Shown here piece by piece: positions 48,201 to 59,129 of a DNA stretch of 64,000 nucleotides (positions are counted from its first letter, which is position 1; the number at the start of each line of letters is the position of its first letter). The position numbers and the translations under genes are program-made. The DNA comes from Phragmites australis (taxonomy: Eukaryota > Streptophyta > Magnoliopsida > Poales > Poaceae). Location of the stretch: NCBI RefSeq assembly GCF_958298935.1, contig NC_084921.1:9434001-9498000 (forward strand), given 5' to 3'. The notes under the pieces are model-generated. The model was not told where the DNA came from. It ran no database searches and worked only from the letters and a program-made list of their open reading frames with translations.

Positions 48201-48400
48201 TGCTCCACCAAAGCCACATTCTTAAGAGTAAAACTCTCATTCACCTTTATCATACCTTTGGTTTTCACCATTCCTTTCCGATCATCCTCAACAGTGATGT
48301 ACTCGTGCCGCTTCGTCGGGGTGAGGCTGGAGAACCATGATGTATCTCCGGTCATATGGCGTAAACAACCGGAATCAATGAGCTACTTGTTCTCTAGGCC
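45228..48400 (-). pseudogene. Copia pol (protease, integrase, RT, RNase H), degenerate
   Basis: Protease: LIDSGCLRHMTGDTSWF near 48390-48340, with the DSG active site kept. GAG-pre-integrase: WMWHRRLEHISFDFLTRLS. Integrase: HMDIVGPF, VICSDNGTKF and PQQNGVIERKN (D, D, E) in 48100-47447. RT: GTKWIFKNKQREDGSVVRNK, ARLVAQGFTQ, KLYQMDVKSAFLN (46666-46256), then QIYIDDIIF near 46160. RNase H: LLCDNTSAISLANN and TKHIDVSFHFLRDH, ending LADIFTKPLNA (45518-45228). Stops or frame changes separate most of these pieces. This lowers any chance of activity even though the catalytic residues named are present. Confidence 0.88.
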
Positions 48401-48489
48401 TCCACCTGCCACCTACATCCGGAAAGAGTAATAGGTGGATGGCTCAGTACTAGAGTTAGTCATACACTTCTTGGGAATCCAGTACTGGG

Positions 48490-50857
48490 TCATCTGCCCT
48501 GAAGCAGTAAAAGCAGGTGCATGCAAATCAACACTAGTACGCTGGAGGCGAGAACAACAAAGAGAAAATATGGTCCTCCAAAGCGTTGAAACTTAAAGCC
48601 TCTTACACGTGGATCAAAACCATATGAGTCATGGTAAAATTCATGCCAAGCACCACCTCTAGGAAGAGGCTGAAAAGCGCTAGAGACTCGTGGGTAGCAG
48701 CGAGGAGAAGGCTCATGTACACTAACAGAGGGGCGGTACATGTCCCGGGTACTCCACTCCCACTCACGTCGCTCATTCCTCCTACGGCGAAAGCAAAACC
48801 CGACCCAGTGACCCTCTCTCTGGTAGTAGGTGCAGTGGTAGCGTGTCTCAGGAACTCGACTGCCGGTCATTCTAGGCTCTCTCACATGGGCTCTCATTTG
48901 AGACTGTGAAGTTCTCTTGGGTTGTGGTGCAGGCTTCTTCTTGGTAGGCTGTAGTGTGGGTTTCTTCTTATTGAGTTGTGGTGTGTTATTGATTTTGGAT
49001 TTCTCAGCTTTTATGATAGTAGATGTTGTGAAAACAGTCTTACTCTCCCTATTGTAAGCCACCCTCTCAAAACCTAATCCAAGAGCCAAACCCGCCTTAT
49101 TGGCACAAATCTTAGTCTTGGCCAATATCAAATTCATTTTACCCTTGCCTTCTAAGTATTTCTCCACTAGAGAAAGGAGATACTCATTCTCGGCTAAAAG
49201 CTTCTCAACTTGCTCTCTAACCCAGCTGAGTTTGTCATGATAGATGATGCAGGTGGGACAATTCAACTGCACATCCTTCGAACTCCCAACACTCTCCAAT
49301 CTAGATTCCAACTCCTTGATGCACACTGCTTTCAGTTCAACATCCTTTGCAAGCAAAGGGCAATTCATGAAGGCGCCTAAGAGAGTGGATCTAGACTCCT
49401 CCTCAGAGACCTTCTTCTCAGTAGTCTCATGTCGACTGGCAACTTGAGCATGCAAAGTCTGGAGCTCGACAAGTTTTGTCATAACCACCAAATAACTTTC
49501 ACACTCCTCATCATCACGCCTAGACCTAAGCAATGCAAGCTCAGAAGAAACATACTCATACTTAGGCCTAAGCTCCTTCAACTCACGCACAACTTTTTTA
49601 AGTAACATATCCTAGCTAACGAGAGCATCATTCAAGATATCAACTTGGTTGGAAAGCTGGTCGTAGGAAGGTAATATCTCGGAGGGATCAAGCTCAGGGT
49701 CACTGTCGTTGTTGTCGTCCGCCATGAAGTAGATGCTGGTGAGATCCTTGGCCTTCTTTTTGCTCTTCACTTGTGGTTCATCCTACTCTGAGCTCTCCTC
49801 CTCGCTTGAAGAGGTGTCGATGTCGCTGAGAGCTGCCACGAACACCCTAGAAGCTGCCTTAGCTGCCTTCTTGGTAATCTTATCGTGGTTCTTTTTGAAG
49901 AAGGGCTTTTTTTTCTTATTCTTGTGCTTGTCGTAGTTGTGGTAGCAGTCTTCCTTCTTCTTGAGCTTAGGGTAGTCCTCCTTGAAGTGGGTGGTGTCAC
50001 CACACTCAAAGCAGGTACGGGAACTGCCCCTCCTCCGGTCTCGACAGTTGTTGTAGAAGTGGGTGAATTTCTTCACGATAAGTGCAAGATCCTCATTATC
50101 AAGCATATCCAACTGCTCCTCTGTGATAGAGATCAAGAAAGACAAAGCAAATCCACCAGATAAAGTTTTAACACAAGAAACACCAACTCCAGACTGGTTG
50201 TCACCGCTAGGTCCGGAAACTAACGCCATGTTCTGAGATAGGGGTTTTCCGAGACCATTCCAAGCCGCTTTGGCTATCTTGATGGACTTGAGCTTGCTGG
50301 AGAGTTCATCACAAGTTAATGTGTCGTAACTTGATGACTCTTCAATGCTCGTGATCTTCACTTCCCATATGCTACGATCCAGAGCATAGAGAAGCTTGAT
50401 CGCTCTCTCGTGGTCAGAATAGGGCAAAACACCAGTTGATTGAAGATTTCTAACAATTCCATAAAAGTAAGCAAACATGGCATCCAAAGACTCTCCAGGG
50501 CCTTACACAAACATTTGATATTCTTAGTTGTATGTGCTTTGACGTCTAGCATTAATCTGATTAGTGCCTTCATGAAAGACACTCAGAGTAGTCCAGATCT
50601 CCCGGGCAGTACAGAGGTGCTGAACCCTGTCAAACTCATTCCGACTTAGGCTTGTGAACAGAATATTTCTGACCTTGTTGTTGGCCTCATACTGTTTGAT
50701 TTGAATCTGAGTTGTGCGAGCAGTAGTGATCTCATAGTTGGAATCAACTACCTCACAAATTGCACTTCCTTGGCTTAAGAAATAATCCTCCCATGCGCAC
50801 CTTCCAGTACAAGAAATCACGACCATCAAATAGCGGAATCTTCCTACTTCTCTCCAT
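48490..50857 (-). pseudogene. Copia gag with long coiled-coil extension, degenerate
   Basis: It starts MERSRKIPLFDGRDFLYWK at ATG 50857. Gag core pieces are NEFDRVQHLCTAREIWTTLS and HERAIKLLYALDRSIWEVKI. The zinc knuckle reads CFECGDTTHFKEDYPK, where the family has a fourth Cys in place of Tyr, so metal binding is probably lost. A long extension (49608-48490) has coiled-coil character (LKELRPKYEYVSSELALLRS, KAVCIKELESRLESV), then a basic stretch with KKPAPQPKRTSQSQ. Two in-frame stops separate the parts. Such an extension is a mark of the SIRE lineage. Confidence 0.82.
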
Positions 50858-50920
50858 ATCGCATACAGATCACAAAGCCGATTAAGGTCAACAAGTGATC
50901 AAACTGGCTTTGATACTAAT

Positions 50921-52415
50921 TGTAGGAATGAGATTGACGACTAGAAGGGGGGGTGAATAGGCGTTTCAACAAATTTCTTGTGACATCGATGTCCTTCTCC
51001 TATTTGGATCACCCAACGTACCTCAAAACTCAAACAGAAGCAAAGATAGAGAAAAGTTTCAACAAGAGAAAATCAAGGCAACACGACTCCACTGATGGTA
51101 TATGAATCATATGTTCTATTTAAGATCAATCCATCTGTCTTAGCACTCGAAAGATCACAACTTGCAAAGAAACAAAAAAGATGAACACTGAGCAACGAAA
51201 CTCTCCAAGTTGATTGTCTAGAGGCAAGGGAATTCAAAACTCCATCACATAAGCGTGTGTATGCGAATTTGTACCTCTAGCAACAAGAAGAATGACCTCA
51301 CAAGGTGCTGAAATTTTAGCCCAAAACCAAAACGAAAATCAAAATCGGAAACCGAAAAACTTGCAAACTTACAAGGGAACCAATAGAGGGAAACTAGAAG
51401 GAGGGGAATTCAAGTATATGGAAAATATAAACTTCATTACTTAATAAGGTCAGCCCTATTTTAAGCGAATTATAAAGATCTATCTCTCAAAACTCTCACC
51501 TATTACATAGGCTAAGCACTCATCCTTCTCTCTTCTAAAATCCTAGCTCTAAGCTCTCAAATAGGTAGCATAAGGAGGAGTCAAGTGGCTGGTTCAAACT
51601 CTCTAATAGCCCTACTCCTCTATTTATTCACCTAGGAAATTTGACCCCTAAGTTTTCTAGTTTTTTTCAAAATACCTCTCTCTTGTAGTACATTCCTACC
51701 TACCACTGAGGATATTTTGGTTCATTTTCTTCTCCATTCATTAGACGACCGCGTCTCCTTCACGACTTAGCTTCGTCTCGACGCAAGCTTCGCGATGGTG
51801 CCACGTACTCCTCCAGTCCTCCCACGGTTTTGAGACCAAACCGCGAAACCGCCTGCACGTTTATCAAAACGTGACTCACCGTCTTGCCTACACCTTAAGT
51901 AAGCGCTTCGATGTTAACGCGTGTACTTCGTCATGCAATCTTGACCGCCGGTAAGTCTCTCCCGTTCTCGATCTCTCGGTTCGCCTTATTACTTATACTG
52001 ACATCCCCTTCGCTTGACTTCGTCAACATGCTGTCTCTATCCGGCTTTCATGCTTTGCTTAACCTCTACGTGTTCAGCTAGAATCACTCTTGACTCTATC
52101 CGGTCTCCTTGATCATCCGGCACCAAACACTCCGTTTAGCTCCGATCATCCCGCCATCGACTGCCAAGTTGCATCCATCACCTGCACACCATGAGACAAG
52201 CAAACACATATCTCTAACTCCAATTACAGTTAGTCCATAATCAATATGCTCAAATAAAATCCCAAATCAACTTAAATCACATCAAAGCTCATGCAAAACC
52301 GAAAATCATCAAACTAAATAAATATCAATATCAATCACTCATCACAAGTAAACCAAGATATATTTCAACTTAGTCATCACAAATAAACCAAGATATATTT
52401 CAACTTGATTTATCA
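50921..52415 (-). repeat. 5' LTR of the SIRE-type copia (1495 bp)
   Basis: On the + strand it begins TGTAGGAATGAGATTGACG and ends TTGATTTATCA. It is about 40 bp longer than its partner, mainly because of a short tandem duplication near its right end (ATATTTCAACTT and CACAA(A/G)TAAACCAA occur twice, 52355-52410). Next to the inner end lies the primer site on the - strand. Confidence 0.88.
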
Positions 52416-54358
52416 GTGATCCTCTGTTCTTTGTGTGTGAAAGAAGGAAACGAGCCCAGATTTCAAATTTGAGGACAAAAGCAGTTGTGAGTTGTGACGT
52501 TCACTGATGCCCCTCCTGAGCTTACTTATGAAAACCTTATCCGAGCAACCAACAACTTTAGCATCCAGAACTTGATTGGAACAGGTGGTTTTCGTGCCAC
52601 CTAAAGGCTGAACTGGTTCCTTGTTTTCATGTAGCTGTGAAGAGGCTAGCCATGGGGCGTTTCCAAGGTCTCCAGCAGTTTGATGCGGAAATCAGAACAC
52701 TTGGAAGAATTCAGCATAGGAATCTCGTTACAATTATTGGGTACCATGTCGGAGAATCAGACACTTTCCTGATCTACAATTATCTCTCCGGTGCGAACCT
52801 CGAGACGTTCATACATGAAATGGGAAGTAGAAAGGCGTCCTGGACTGAGGTTCACAAGATAGCTGTGGGTGTTGCACAAGCACTAGCTTTCCCCGCTTAG
52901 GGAGACAAACCTCTTAGGGAGGTATATCCTAATCTTTTTAAAATTGTAAGAAAAAAGGATGATACGGTGGCAAATGTCCTACGGACTGTACCACTTAATG
53001 TATCTTTCAAGAGAGGTTTGGTAAACGCTAATCTGAACTCTTGGTTTGACGTGGTGTCCAAAGTTGTCCCGGTCAATCTCAAACCGGGTACAGACTTGTT
53101 TCGATGGAATTTAACAAAGAATGGCTTTTTCACAGTCCGGTCTATGTACAGGTCTATGATTAAGCAAGGAATTCTAAAGGAAAATAACACACTTTGAAAA
53201 TTAAAGGTACCGCTGAAAATCAAGGTTTTTCTGTGGTACTTAATAAAGGGAGTTACTCTTACTAAAGATAATTTAGCAAAAAGAAATTGGCAAGGTGATA
53301 TTAAATGTTGTTTCTGTAGCGCCGTAGAGACTATTCAACATTTGTTTTTTGATTGCCATTTTGCGAGATTTGTTTGGAATGCGGTGCACACTACTTTTGG
53401 AATTCAACCACCCACTAGTATCTCTAATATGTTTGGTTCTTGGCTGAATGGTGTTGGTCCTAGGCTTCGAAACCAGATTTTGTTGGGGGCTGCTGCTCTC
53501 TGTTGGGCTTTATGGTTGAATAGGAATGAAGTGGTTTTTAACAAGGTTAAGTCTAATACATATTTACAGGTAATCTTCAAGGCGACTTACTGTATTCGAC
53601 AATGGTCTATGCTGCATAAGAAGGAGGAGCGCCCGTTGTTCAAACGTGGGTGCAGAGACTTGGAGACAATATTGATGGCGGTCTTCACAAAGTTTGGTTG
53701 GTGCTTCCGGAATCGAATTGAAGCGTAGCTTTTAGTTCCTTTTCAGTCGTTTGGTCGCTCACCTTTGTTGGGCTTAAACTTTGTTGTTTTTTATTCCCCG
53801 CTTCGTTGTAAGCACTTGAGTCGTATGGCTTGTTTTGTGATTGACGCACAGCTGTGTACCATCGCCGGATGGTAAAGGCTGGAACTTTGTTCTATTATCT
53901 AAAAAAACAAGCACTAGCTTTCCTTCATTGCTCCCGCACACCTCGGATAATTCATTGAGACATCAAACCGAGCAATATCCTCCTCGATGAGGAGCTCAAT
54001 GCTTACTTGTCGGATTTTGGTTTGGCAAGACTGATAGTATGCAACCACTTGCAGAGTCTCTGACAACGCTGATGTTTACAGTTTTGGAGTTGTTCTCCTG
54101 GAGTTGATGTCGGGCAAGAGGTCTTTGGATCCCTCATTCTCACAGTTTTGCAATGGTTTTACAATTGTATCATGGGGACGGATGCTGATGCAGGAAGACA
54201 ACACCAGCGAATTCTTCTCTCAAGGACTTTGCGATACAGCACGGAAGGATACATTGACTGAAATGCTAAAGATTGCTTTTATAATCCACCTCAGAATCTG
54301 TAGCTGTTCGGCCATCAACGAGGCAGGTTGCAGCAAAGCTGAAGCAATTAGGAAATGA
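52416..54358 (+). pseudogene. RPK2: RPK2-like LRR receptor kinase, kinase part only, disabled
   Basis: Resembles the cytosolic part of RPK2/TOADSTOOL2 (At3g02130), a leucine-rich-repeat receptor kinase acting in anther and meristem signalling. Juxtamembrane: RRKRAQISNLRTKAV and VTFTDAPPELTYENLIRATN from about 52440. The glycine loop GTGGF is followed by frame breaks near 52592-52630. Then MGRFQGLQQFDAEIRTLGRI and GESDTFLIYNYLSGANLETF. A LINE interrupts the gene after VAQALAF. Beyond it the catalytic loop reads [19 protein letters not shown]: the Arg of HRD is [11 protein letters not shown] follows, then the activation segment and APE region are missing. VYSFGVVLLELMSGKRSLDP-type sequence and QEDNTSEFFSQGL lead to the end. 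The ectodomain is absent; the copia LTR abuts its left edge. Confidence 0.88.
52877..53923 (+). mobile_element. 5'-truncated LINE (about 1.0 kb) with 16-bp target duplication
   Basis: The insert is 52893-53907, flanked by CAAGCACTAGCTTTCC at 52877-52892 and again at 53908-53923. Its coding part (52967-53725) is the C-terminal end of a LINE ORF2 with the reverse-transcriptase zinc-binding region: FRWNLTKNGFFTVRSMYRSM, LKIKVFLWYLIKGVTLTKDN, CCFCSAVETIQHLFFDCHFA and ALCWALWLNRNEVVFNK, broken once by TGA after NNTL. A 3' tail ends in a short A-run directly before the second target copy. 5' truncation, A-tail and a 16-bp duplication are all marks of target-primed insertion of an L1-type element. 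Confidence 0.92.
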
Positions 54359-55792
54359 TCGATGAACAGTAAGCTGAAGCAATCAGGGAATACTGATAAA
54401 CAGTCAGCAGTTCGATGGTGGTTCTTTGTTGTATCATCCAGTGATCTTTGCGACATAAAATTTCGCACCACTAACGAGGTAGGGTTATGAACTTTTCTGT
54501 ACATGTAATTTTGTGCTGAATCATGGATTTACATTTAGGTTTTGTTGAAGATTTGCTTTTAGTCGAGAACTATTTGCAAGGAAGATCAAATGGGCATGAA
54601 TTGAAATTACTCCACATAATTGTTGTCTACAGAACATTTGGTTCAATATGTAATTGGCTATCAATTGATAATATTAGAGTAGTATTGCAGTGGTCGAATT
54701 TAAATTGGTAAATCCCTGCCAATGAAATACTGAATTGCATCCAAAGAATCAGAATATACAGTGCTGTTCGAATGAGATACGATATCTAGCGATCAGGGTG
54801 TATGCATTTTGCCTAGGTCCACTTACCATTTATGAGCTTGATTCATTGACTGTATTATTTATGCATCCACATTTCTTGAGCATGAGCACCAGAACACTCA
54901 TCAGTAACAATTGCAAAAGTTGCACATGATCTGTGTCCACACACTATTCTGACCATTAGAAATCACTCGAATTATCAAATCCTGATGCTTTCATCTCTAT
55001 TGCTTCCAGCCCAAACCTGCAGATGCAGTCAAGAAGGTGTGCTAATATCAGCATGGAAGCAGCTCTTCCGACAGTCAAGGGTTAGGCGATGATCTCAAGA
55101 GCGTTGATTGCATTTACGTATGAGGCTCAGACGCCCAGCCGGTCTTTGACATGGTATTGGAGTTTCAGTTGCTTCAGAAACTCAGCAGGAACAGCGCCGT
55201 GTTCGTGAGTCCATGTCTCCGCTGGAGCACGTGAACGCATGGAACTGATGCAATGGACGCTTATTTGCCAAAAATGGACAGAACGTCCTCTGGCGGCACA
55301 CAAACCTGGCCAAATGAGCTGTCTAGCCCGGGTTAGCCAAACAAGGCGTGCCATGCCGAGCCTTAGGCCTAAACACGGTCCACTTAAGATCGGGTTATAC
55401 CGTGTTAGCCTGAGGCACGCGGGGCATGGCCTTAGCCCAGCATAGCCCGACAAGGTGTGCCGTGCCTTAAGCCATACTTACAGTAGCGGCCCTCGTGCTG
55501 GCTCAATTGGCCAGCTTTACTTTAGCGGCACACCTCGCATATACAGTGAACGAATTGCTTGACATCATTTCAAAATTTAAAACAAATGTTTGTCATGACT
55601 GTGGAAACATTTGGCTAGAGAATTTTCCAAAAAAAAAAAAACAACCAATGCTATGGTATTCCTTGTGATGCTTTGGTACAGCCTACAACAGGAGAGGCAA
55701 CAACTAGTGTCTCCCAACAAGTTTCAAATCTCCATAAAAAAAAAAGCAAAACAAGATCCAAATCCTTCCGGCGAGACCTCGCGCGCCAATGG
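54359..55792. other. Intergenic DNA between the RPK2 pseudogene and NPF6.1
   Basis: Bases 54359-55090 are AT-rich with no product. Bases 55100-55460 are GC-richer with repeated GGCC/GCCC words (TTAGCCCAGCATAGCCCGAC, GGCACACCTCG-like), similar to short dispersed repeats of grass genomes; no ends were defined. Bases 55560-55792 are probably the 3' UTR of the transporter gene. Confidence 0.4.
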
Positions 55793-57850
55793 CTACTGCT
55801 TGTTAACCGTGCCCTGCGCGTCGACCCTGACCCTGTACCTGTATCGCTTGGCGACGTAGAGAAAGACGAGCAGGTTGAGTGTGCTGAGCACGGCGAGCAA
55901 CCAGTAGAGGTAGTCGAACCTTCCCACGTTGATGTTCTGCGCCAGCCACGACGGCCGCCCCGCCGCGGCGTCGCCAGTCGCCGCGTCGACGGCGCTGTTG
56001 AGCGCCGAGGCCAGGAAGCACCCCAGCCCGCCCGCCACGGCCGCGTACGCGGAGCCCACGCTGCGCATGGCGTCGGGCGCCTCCTGGTAGAGGAACTCGA
56101 GGAGCGCGACGAGGCAGAACACCTCGGCCACGCCGATGAGGCAGTACTGGATGAGCAGCCAGTAGGCACTGAGGTCCGGCATGGGCGTGAGGAAGAGAGC
56201 GAGGTAGCCGTGGCGGATGGCGTGCCCGCGGCGGTAGCGCTCGAAGAGCCCCGCCCAGGCGACGGACAGGATGGAGAAGAAGAGGCCCAGGCCGACGCGC
56301 TGCAGTTGGGAGGCGCCGTGCGGGTGGCCCGTGAGGCGGCGGGCCAGCGGCGCGAAGGTCTGGTAGTAGAAGGCCAGGATGAGGAAGATGGCGAGGCAGG
56401 GGAAGACGGGCATGCACGCCACGGGGAGGTGCAGCGCCGCCAAGTGGGTGTTGAGCGTGTACGCCTGCTGCACCGACAGCGTCAGGAACTCGGTCAGCAC
56501 CACGCTCAGCATTACCGTGCACGCCGGCACTGGCAACAGCCGCAGCAGGATCTTCACCTCCTCCACCTGAGTCACCGTGCACAACCGCCATGGGTTCACC
56601 GTCTCCTCGCCGCCGGCGAAGTCGCCCTCCAGCTGCAGCGCGGCCTTGTCGAGCCACCTGGAGACATCACATGGCGTGTCGCGGTCGCGCGACATCAGTG
56701 AGCGATCAACTTACTTGGAGTTGGTTGAATCCTGAGCGTACGTTTCTGCATCGAACGGATTGGGATGTTACCTGAAGTCGTCGGTGTGCTCGATCTTGGC
56801 GCTCCCCCGGATGGCGGACTTGGCGCCGGCGACCTCGTAGAGGCCTACGTAGTCGCCGCTGTCGAAGGCAGCGTTCCTCTTCCTGAAGGCGGCGACGAGC
56901 ACCTGCGCCACCCTCGTCAGCGGGCTGCCCCCCGGCACGCGGTGCCTGTACAGCGGCGTGCCCACGAAGAAGAGCGCGTTGGAAGCGCCCATGGCGAGCG
57001 CCAGCGTGCCGAACGCCGCCGCCCAGCCGTGCTGCATTTGGATGTACACCTCCGCCGTGAAGGCTGCGATGGCGCCGAGCGTGACGGCGAGGTAGAAGAG
57101 GTTGAAGAAGCGGTCGAGCCGGCGCTTGTACCCGGGGCTCTGCTCGTCGAACTGGTCGGCGCCGAACGACGACACGCAGGGGCGGATCCCCGCGGCGCCG
57201 AACGCCGTGATGTAGAGCGCCGTCTGGAGGTACGCCATCTGCCAGGGCTCCGCTGGAGCGCACGCGCCCAGCAGCATGGCAAGCTTGTCGCAGCCGGCCT
57301 GGCTTGGCACGAGCGCCGGCACGCTGGCGGTCAGCGTGAGCGCGATGAGGCCGAGCAGGTAGATGGTGGTGAAGACGGCGATGGTCCAGTAGCGGCCGAG
57401 GTAGGCGTCGGCGAGGAAGCCGCCGAACACGGAGGAGGCCTGGGAGATGCCGAGGAAGTTGTTCACGGCGTTGGCGGAGCTGGTGAAGGGCCGGTGCATC
57501 ACCTTGAACATGAAGATCACCATGTTCACGGAGAGCCCGAAGTAGGCCATGCGCTCCGCCATCTCGTTGCCGAAGATGAAGAAAGCGGCCACCCACCCGC
57601 CGGTCTTCGACAGGTCGGCGATGGGCTCGCCCCTTATGTTGACCGGCGTCGTGCCGGCCGCGGACGGCGGGTCATAGCCGCCTCCGAGGGCCCGCCTCCC
57701 GGAGAAGCGGCGCTCGTCGCTCTCCAGGAAGTGCGCGCCCAGCTTCTTGCGTTGCAGCGACGACAGCGAGCTCGTCAGCACCTCCGGCGACTTGATCTCC
57801 TTGGCTGCCGCAGGTGCTGCTTCCACCTCCATCACGGCCGCCGGAGCCAT
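55793..57850 (-). CDS. NPF6.1: NRT1/PTR family transporter, NPF6.1-like, intact
   Basis: Two exons, 57850-56772 and 56657-55793, GT-AG, AG joined to G to make Arg before WLDKAALQLE; 1944 nt, 647 aa plus stop. Closest in pattern to Arabidopsis At5g13400 (NPF6.1), a member of the proton-coupled nitrate/peptide family with 12 membrane helices. The ExxER proton-coupling motif is EMAER at residues 96-100 in FGNEMAERMAYFGLSVN. Other landmarks are NNFLGISQASSVFGGFLADA, YITAFGAAGIRPCVSSFGAD, GTPLYRHRVPGGSPLTRVAQ, CTVTQVEEVKILLRLLPVP and WLAQNINVGRFDYLYWLLA. The ATG at 57850 (MAPAAVMEVEA) is the first in frame; the upstream in-frame codons have no ATG. Very GC-rich, as in many grass genes, which creates long false frames on the other strand. 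The substrate cannot be read from sequence: family members move nitrate, peptides or hormones. Confidence 0.93.
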
Positions 57851-58745
57851 CCGAGCAAAAGAATTACCAAATCTTTGCAAGAACAGGGGAAGGGAACATG
57901 TGATCAGCAGCCTTGCAAGATCAGCTGGGCGGCAGCCTCGTCCTCACCAAGAATTGAAGCAAGCATGGCCAGTCCTGCCTGAAGAGATACACATATATAA
58001 GCATTTATTAATGGAGCTCGCCACCACGGCTCAGCATTTAGCAGTCAGTTAATAGCAGCATTTAGTGCGACAAGGACGAAGAGGGACGACGGGGACCCCT
58101 CCTCCTTCCCTGCGGGAACTGCACACTGCAGTAACTAAAAATCTGTCAAGCAGCCTCGCTATGCTGCCTCCATGAATGAACTCCGGCGGTACTGCATCAA
58201 AAGAACTAATTTTATTTTCGGGGTTTCAACTTCTGAAGTCTGAACTGTCCCATACAAGAAGCGAAGCCAGCGCACCTGAATGAGCAGAAAAGTACCAGGG
58301 TTCCTGAGCTGCACCGGCCACCAGGAGCAGTGTTACTATACGTGCTTCAACCGCCAAAATGATACTAGCTGCAAAAGCAGGTCGGAGAGACGAAACCACC
58401 GAAATGATCGATCAAGATTCAAGAGTGGACACTGGACAGCATGGAGTAGTTGCTAGGTACGGTGAGACCACAACCACAATCGCATGATCCCATGATCATA
58501 TCGCAACCACCGCAAATGACAAACGGCACAAGAAAAGAGCCGCCACTCTCCTCTGCTCGACAACACCTGTAAAAACTACGAGGAGCGAGTGGTGTATGGA
58601 GTATAAAGCTCCACTAGGATTAGCTAGTGGGGAGAGCGTGACGATGCAGATTCGAAAGGGGCCTTTTGATCGTGCGTGGTTTCATTCAGCTCCGTTCTGG
58701 CCCGAGAATAATCACAGCATCTCTGTTGCTGGCACTGGTGGTATG
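57851..58745 (-). promoter_or_regulatory. Upstream region of NPF6.1, up to the copia insertion
   Basis: About 0.9 kb between the start codon and the transposon. No gene was seen. It probably holds the leader and proximal promoter; ATACACATATATAAGC near 57985 includes a TATATAA-like word, but on the + strand, so it does not clearly serve this gene. The remaining promoter beyond 62422 has been moved 3.67 kb away by the insertion. Confidence 0.4.
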
Positions 58746-58750
58746 GTACC

Positions 58751-59040
58751 TGTTAGGAATTTAGCGGAAGTATCACCAGGATCATCAAGCCAAGCACAAG
58801 ATCAACACACAAGACACGATATTTTTTAACGAGGTTCGGCCAACTTGCCTACATCCTCGGGGCATGACTACGGGCGCTCCTCCCCAACTATTTCGTCTTG
58901 CCCTGGTTACAACGGTGGTGCCTTCTATTTAAAGGCCCGGAATTAGAGTTCGACTACAACTCTAATCCTAGTCCCACCCAATTACAACTCAAGTCTATCT
59001 GTAACCTACCATGTACACATATTCGACACATATTCCAACA
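58751..59040 (-). repeat. 3' LTR of the young copia (290 bp)
   Basis: TG...CA ends, almost identical to 62129-62417. It carries AAGGCCCGG where the partner has AAGGCCGG, and ends TATTCCAACA where the partner has TATTCTAACA. Confidence 0.95.
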
Positions 59041-59129
59041 AACTCCACCTTGACGAATATGCACGCCAACTTGAGTCTGCCATGTGTGAACCTCCGTGTA
59101 CCTAGACTTGAGCTGTCTATCTCTGCTGC

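Larger units (their letters stand above)
42439..52415 (-). mobile_element. Ty1/copia retrotransposon, SIRE/Maximus type, degenerate, both LTRs present
   Basis: On the - strand: 5' LTR (52415-50921), primer site (TAGTATCAAAGCC, near 50918-50906), a long gag with coiled-coil extension (50857-48490), protease, integrase, RT, RNase H (to 45228), a 1.3 kb untranslated stretch, polypurine tract AAGAGGGAGA and 3' LTR (43891-42439). Order IN before RT shows copia. The long gag-extension region, large LTRs (about 1.45-1.5 kb) and long post-pol stretch fit the SIRE lineage. The LTRs differ at many positions and the reading frames have many stops, so it is old. The outer flanks (CGTAC and GTGAT) do not match, so no target duplication is visible. 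Confidence 0.88.

Noticed and set aside
55673..56701. 342-codon frame on the + strand opposite NPF6.1 exon 2
   Set aside because: Same cause: composition-driven antisense frame over a real exon.
56765..57982. 405-codon frame on the + strand opposite NPF6.1 exon 1
   Set aside because: It is antisense to a clearly recognised transporter in very GC-rich DNA; the frame is open only because stop codons are rare there. The protein is a low-complexity Gly/Glu/Arg-rich sequence with no domain.
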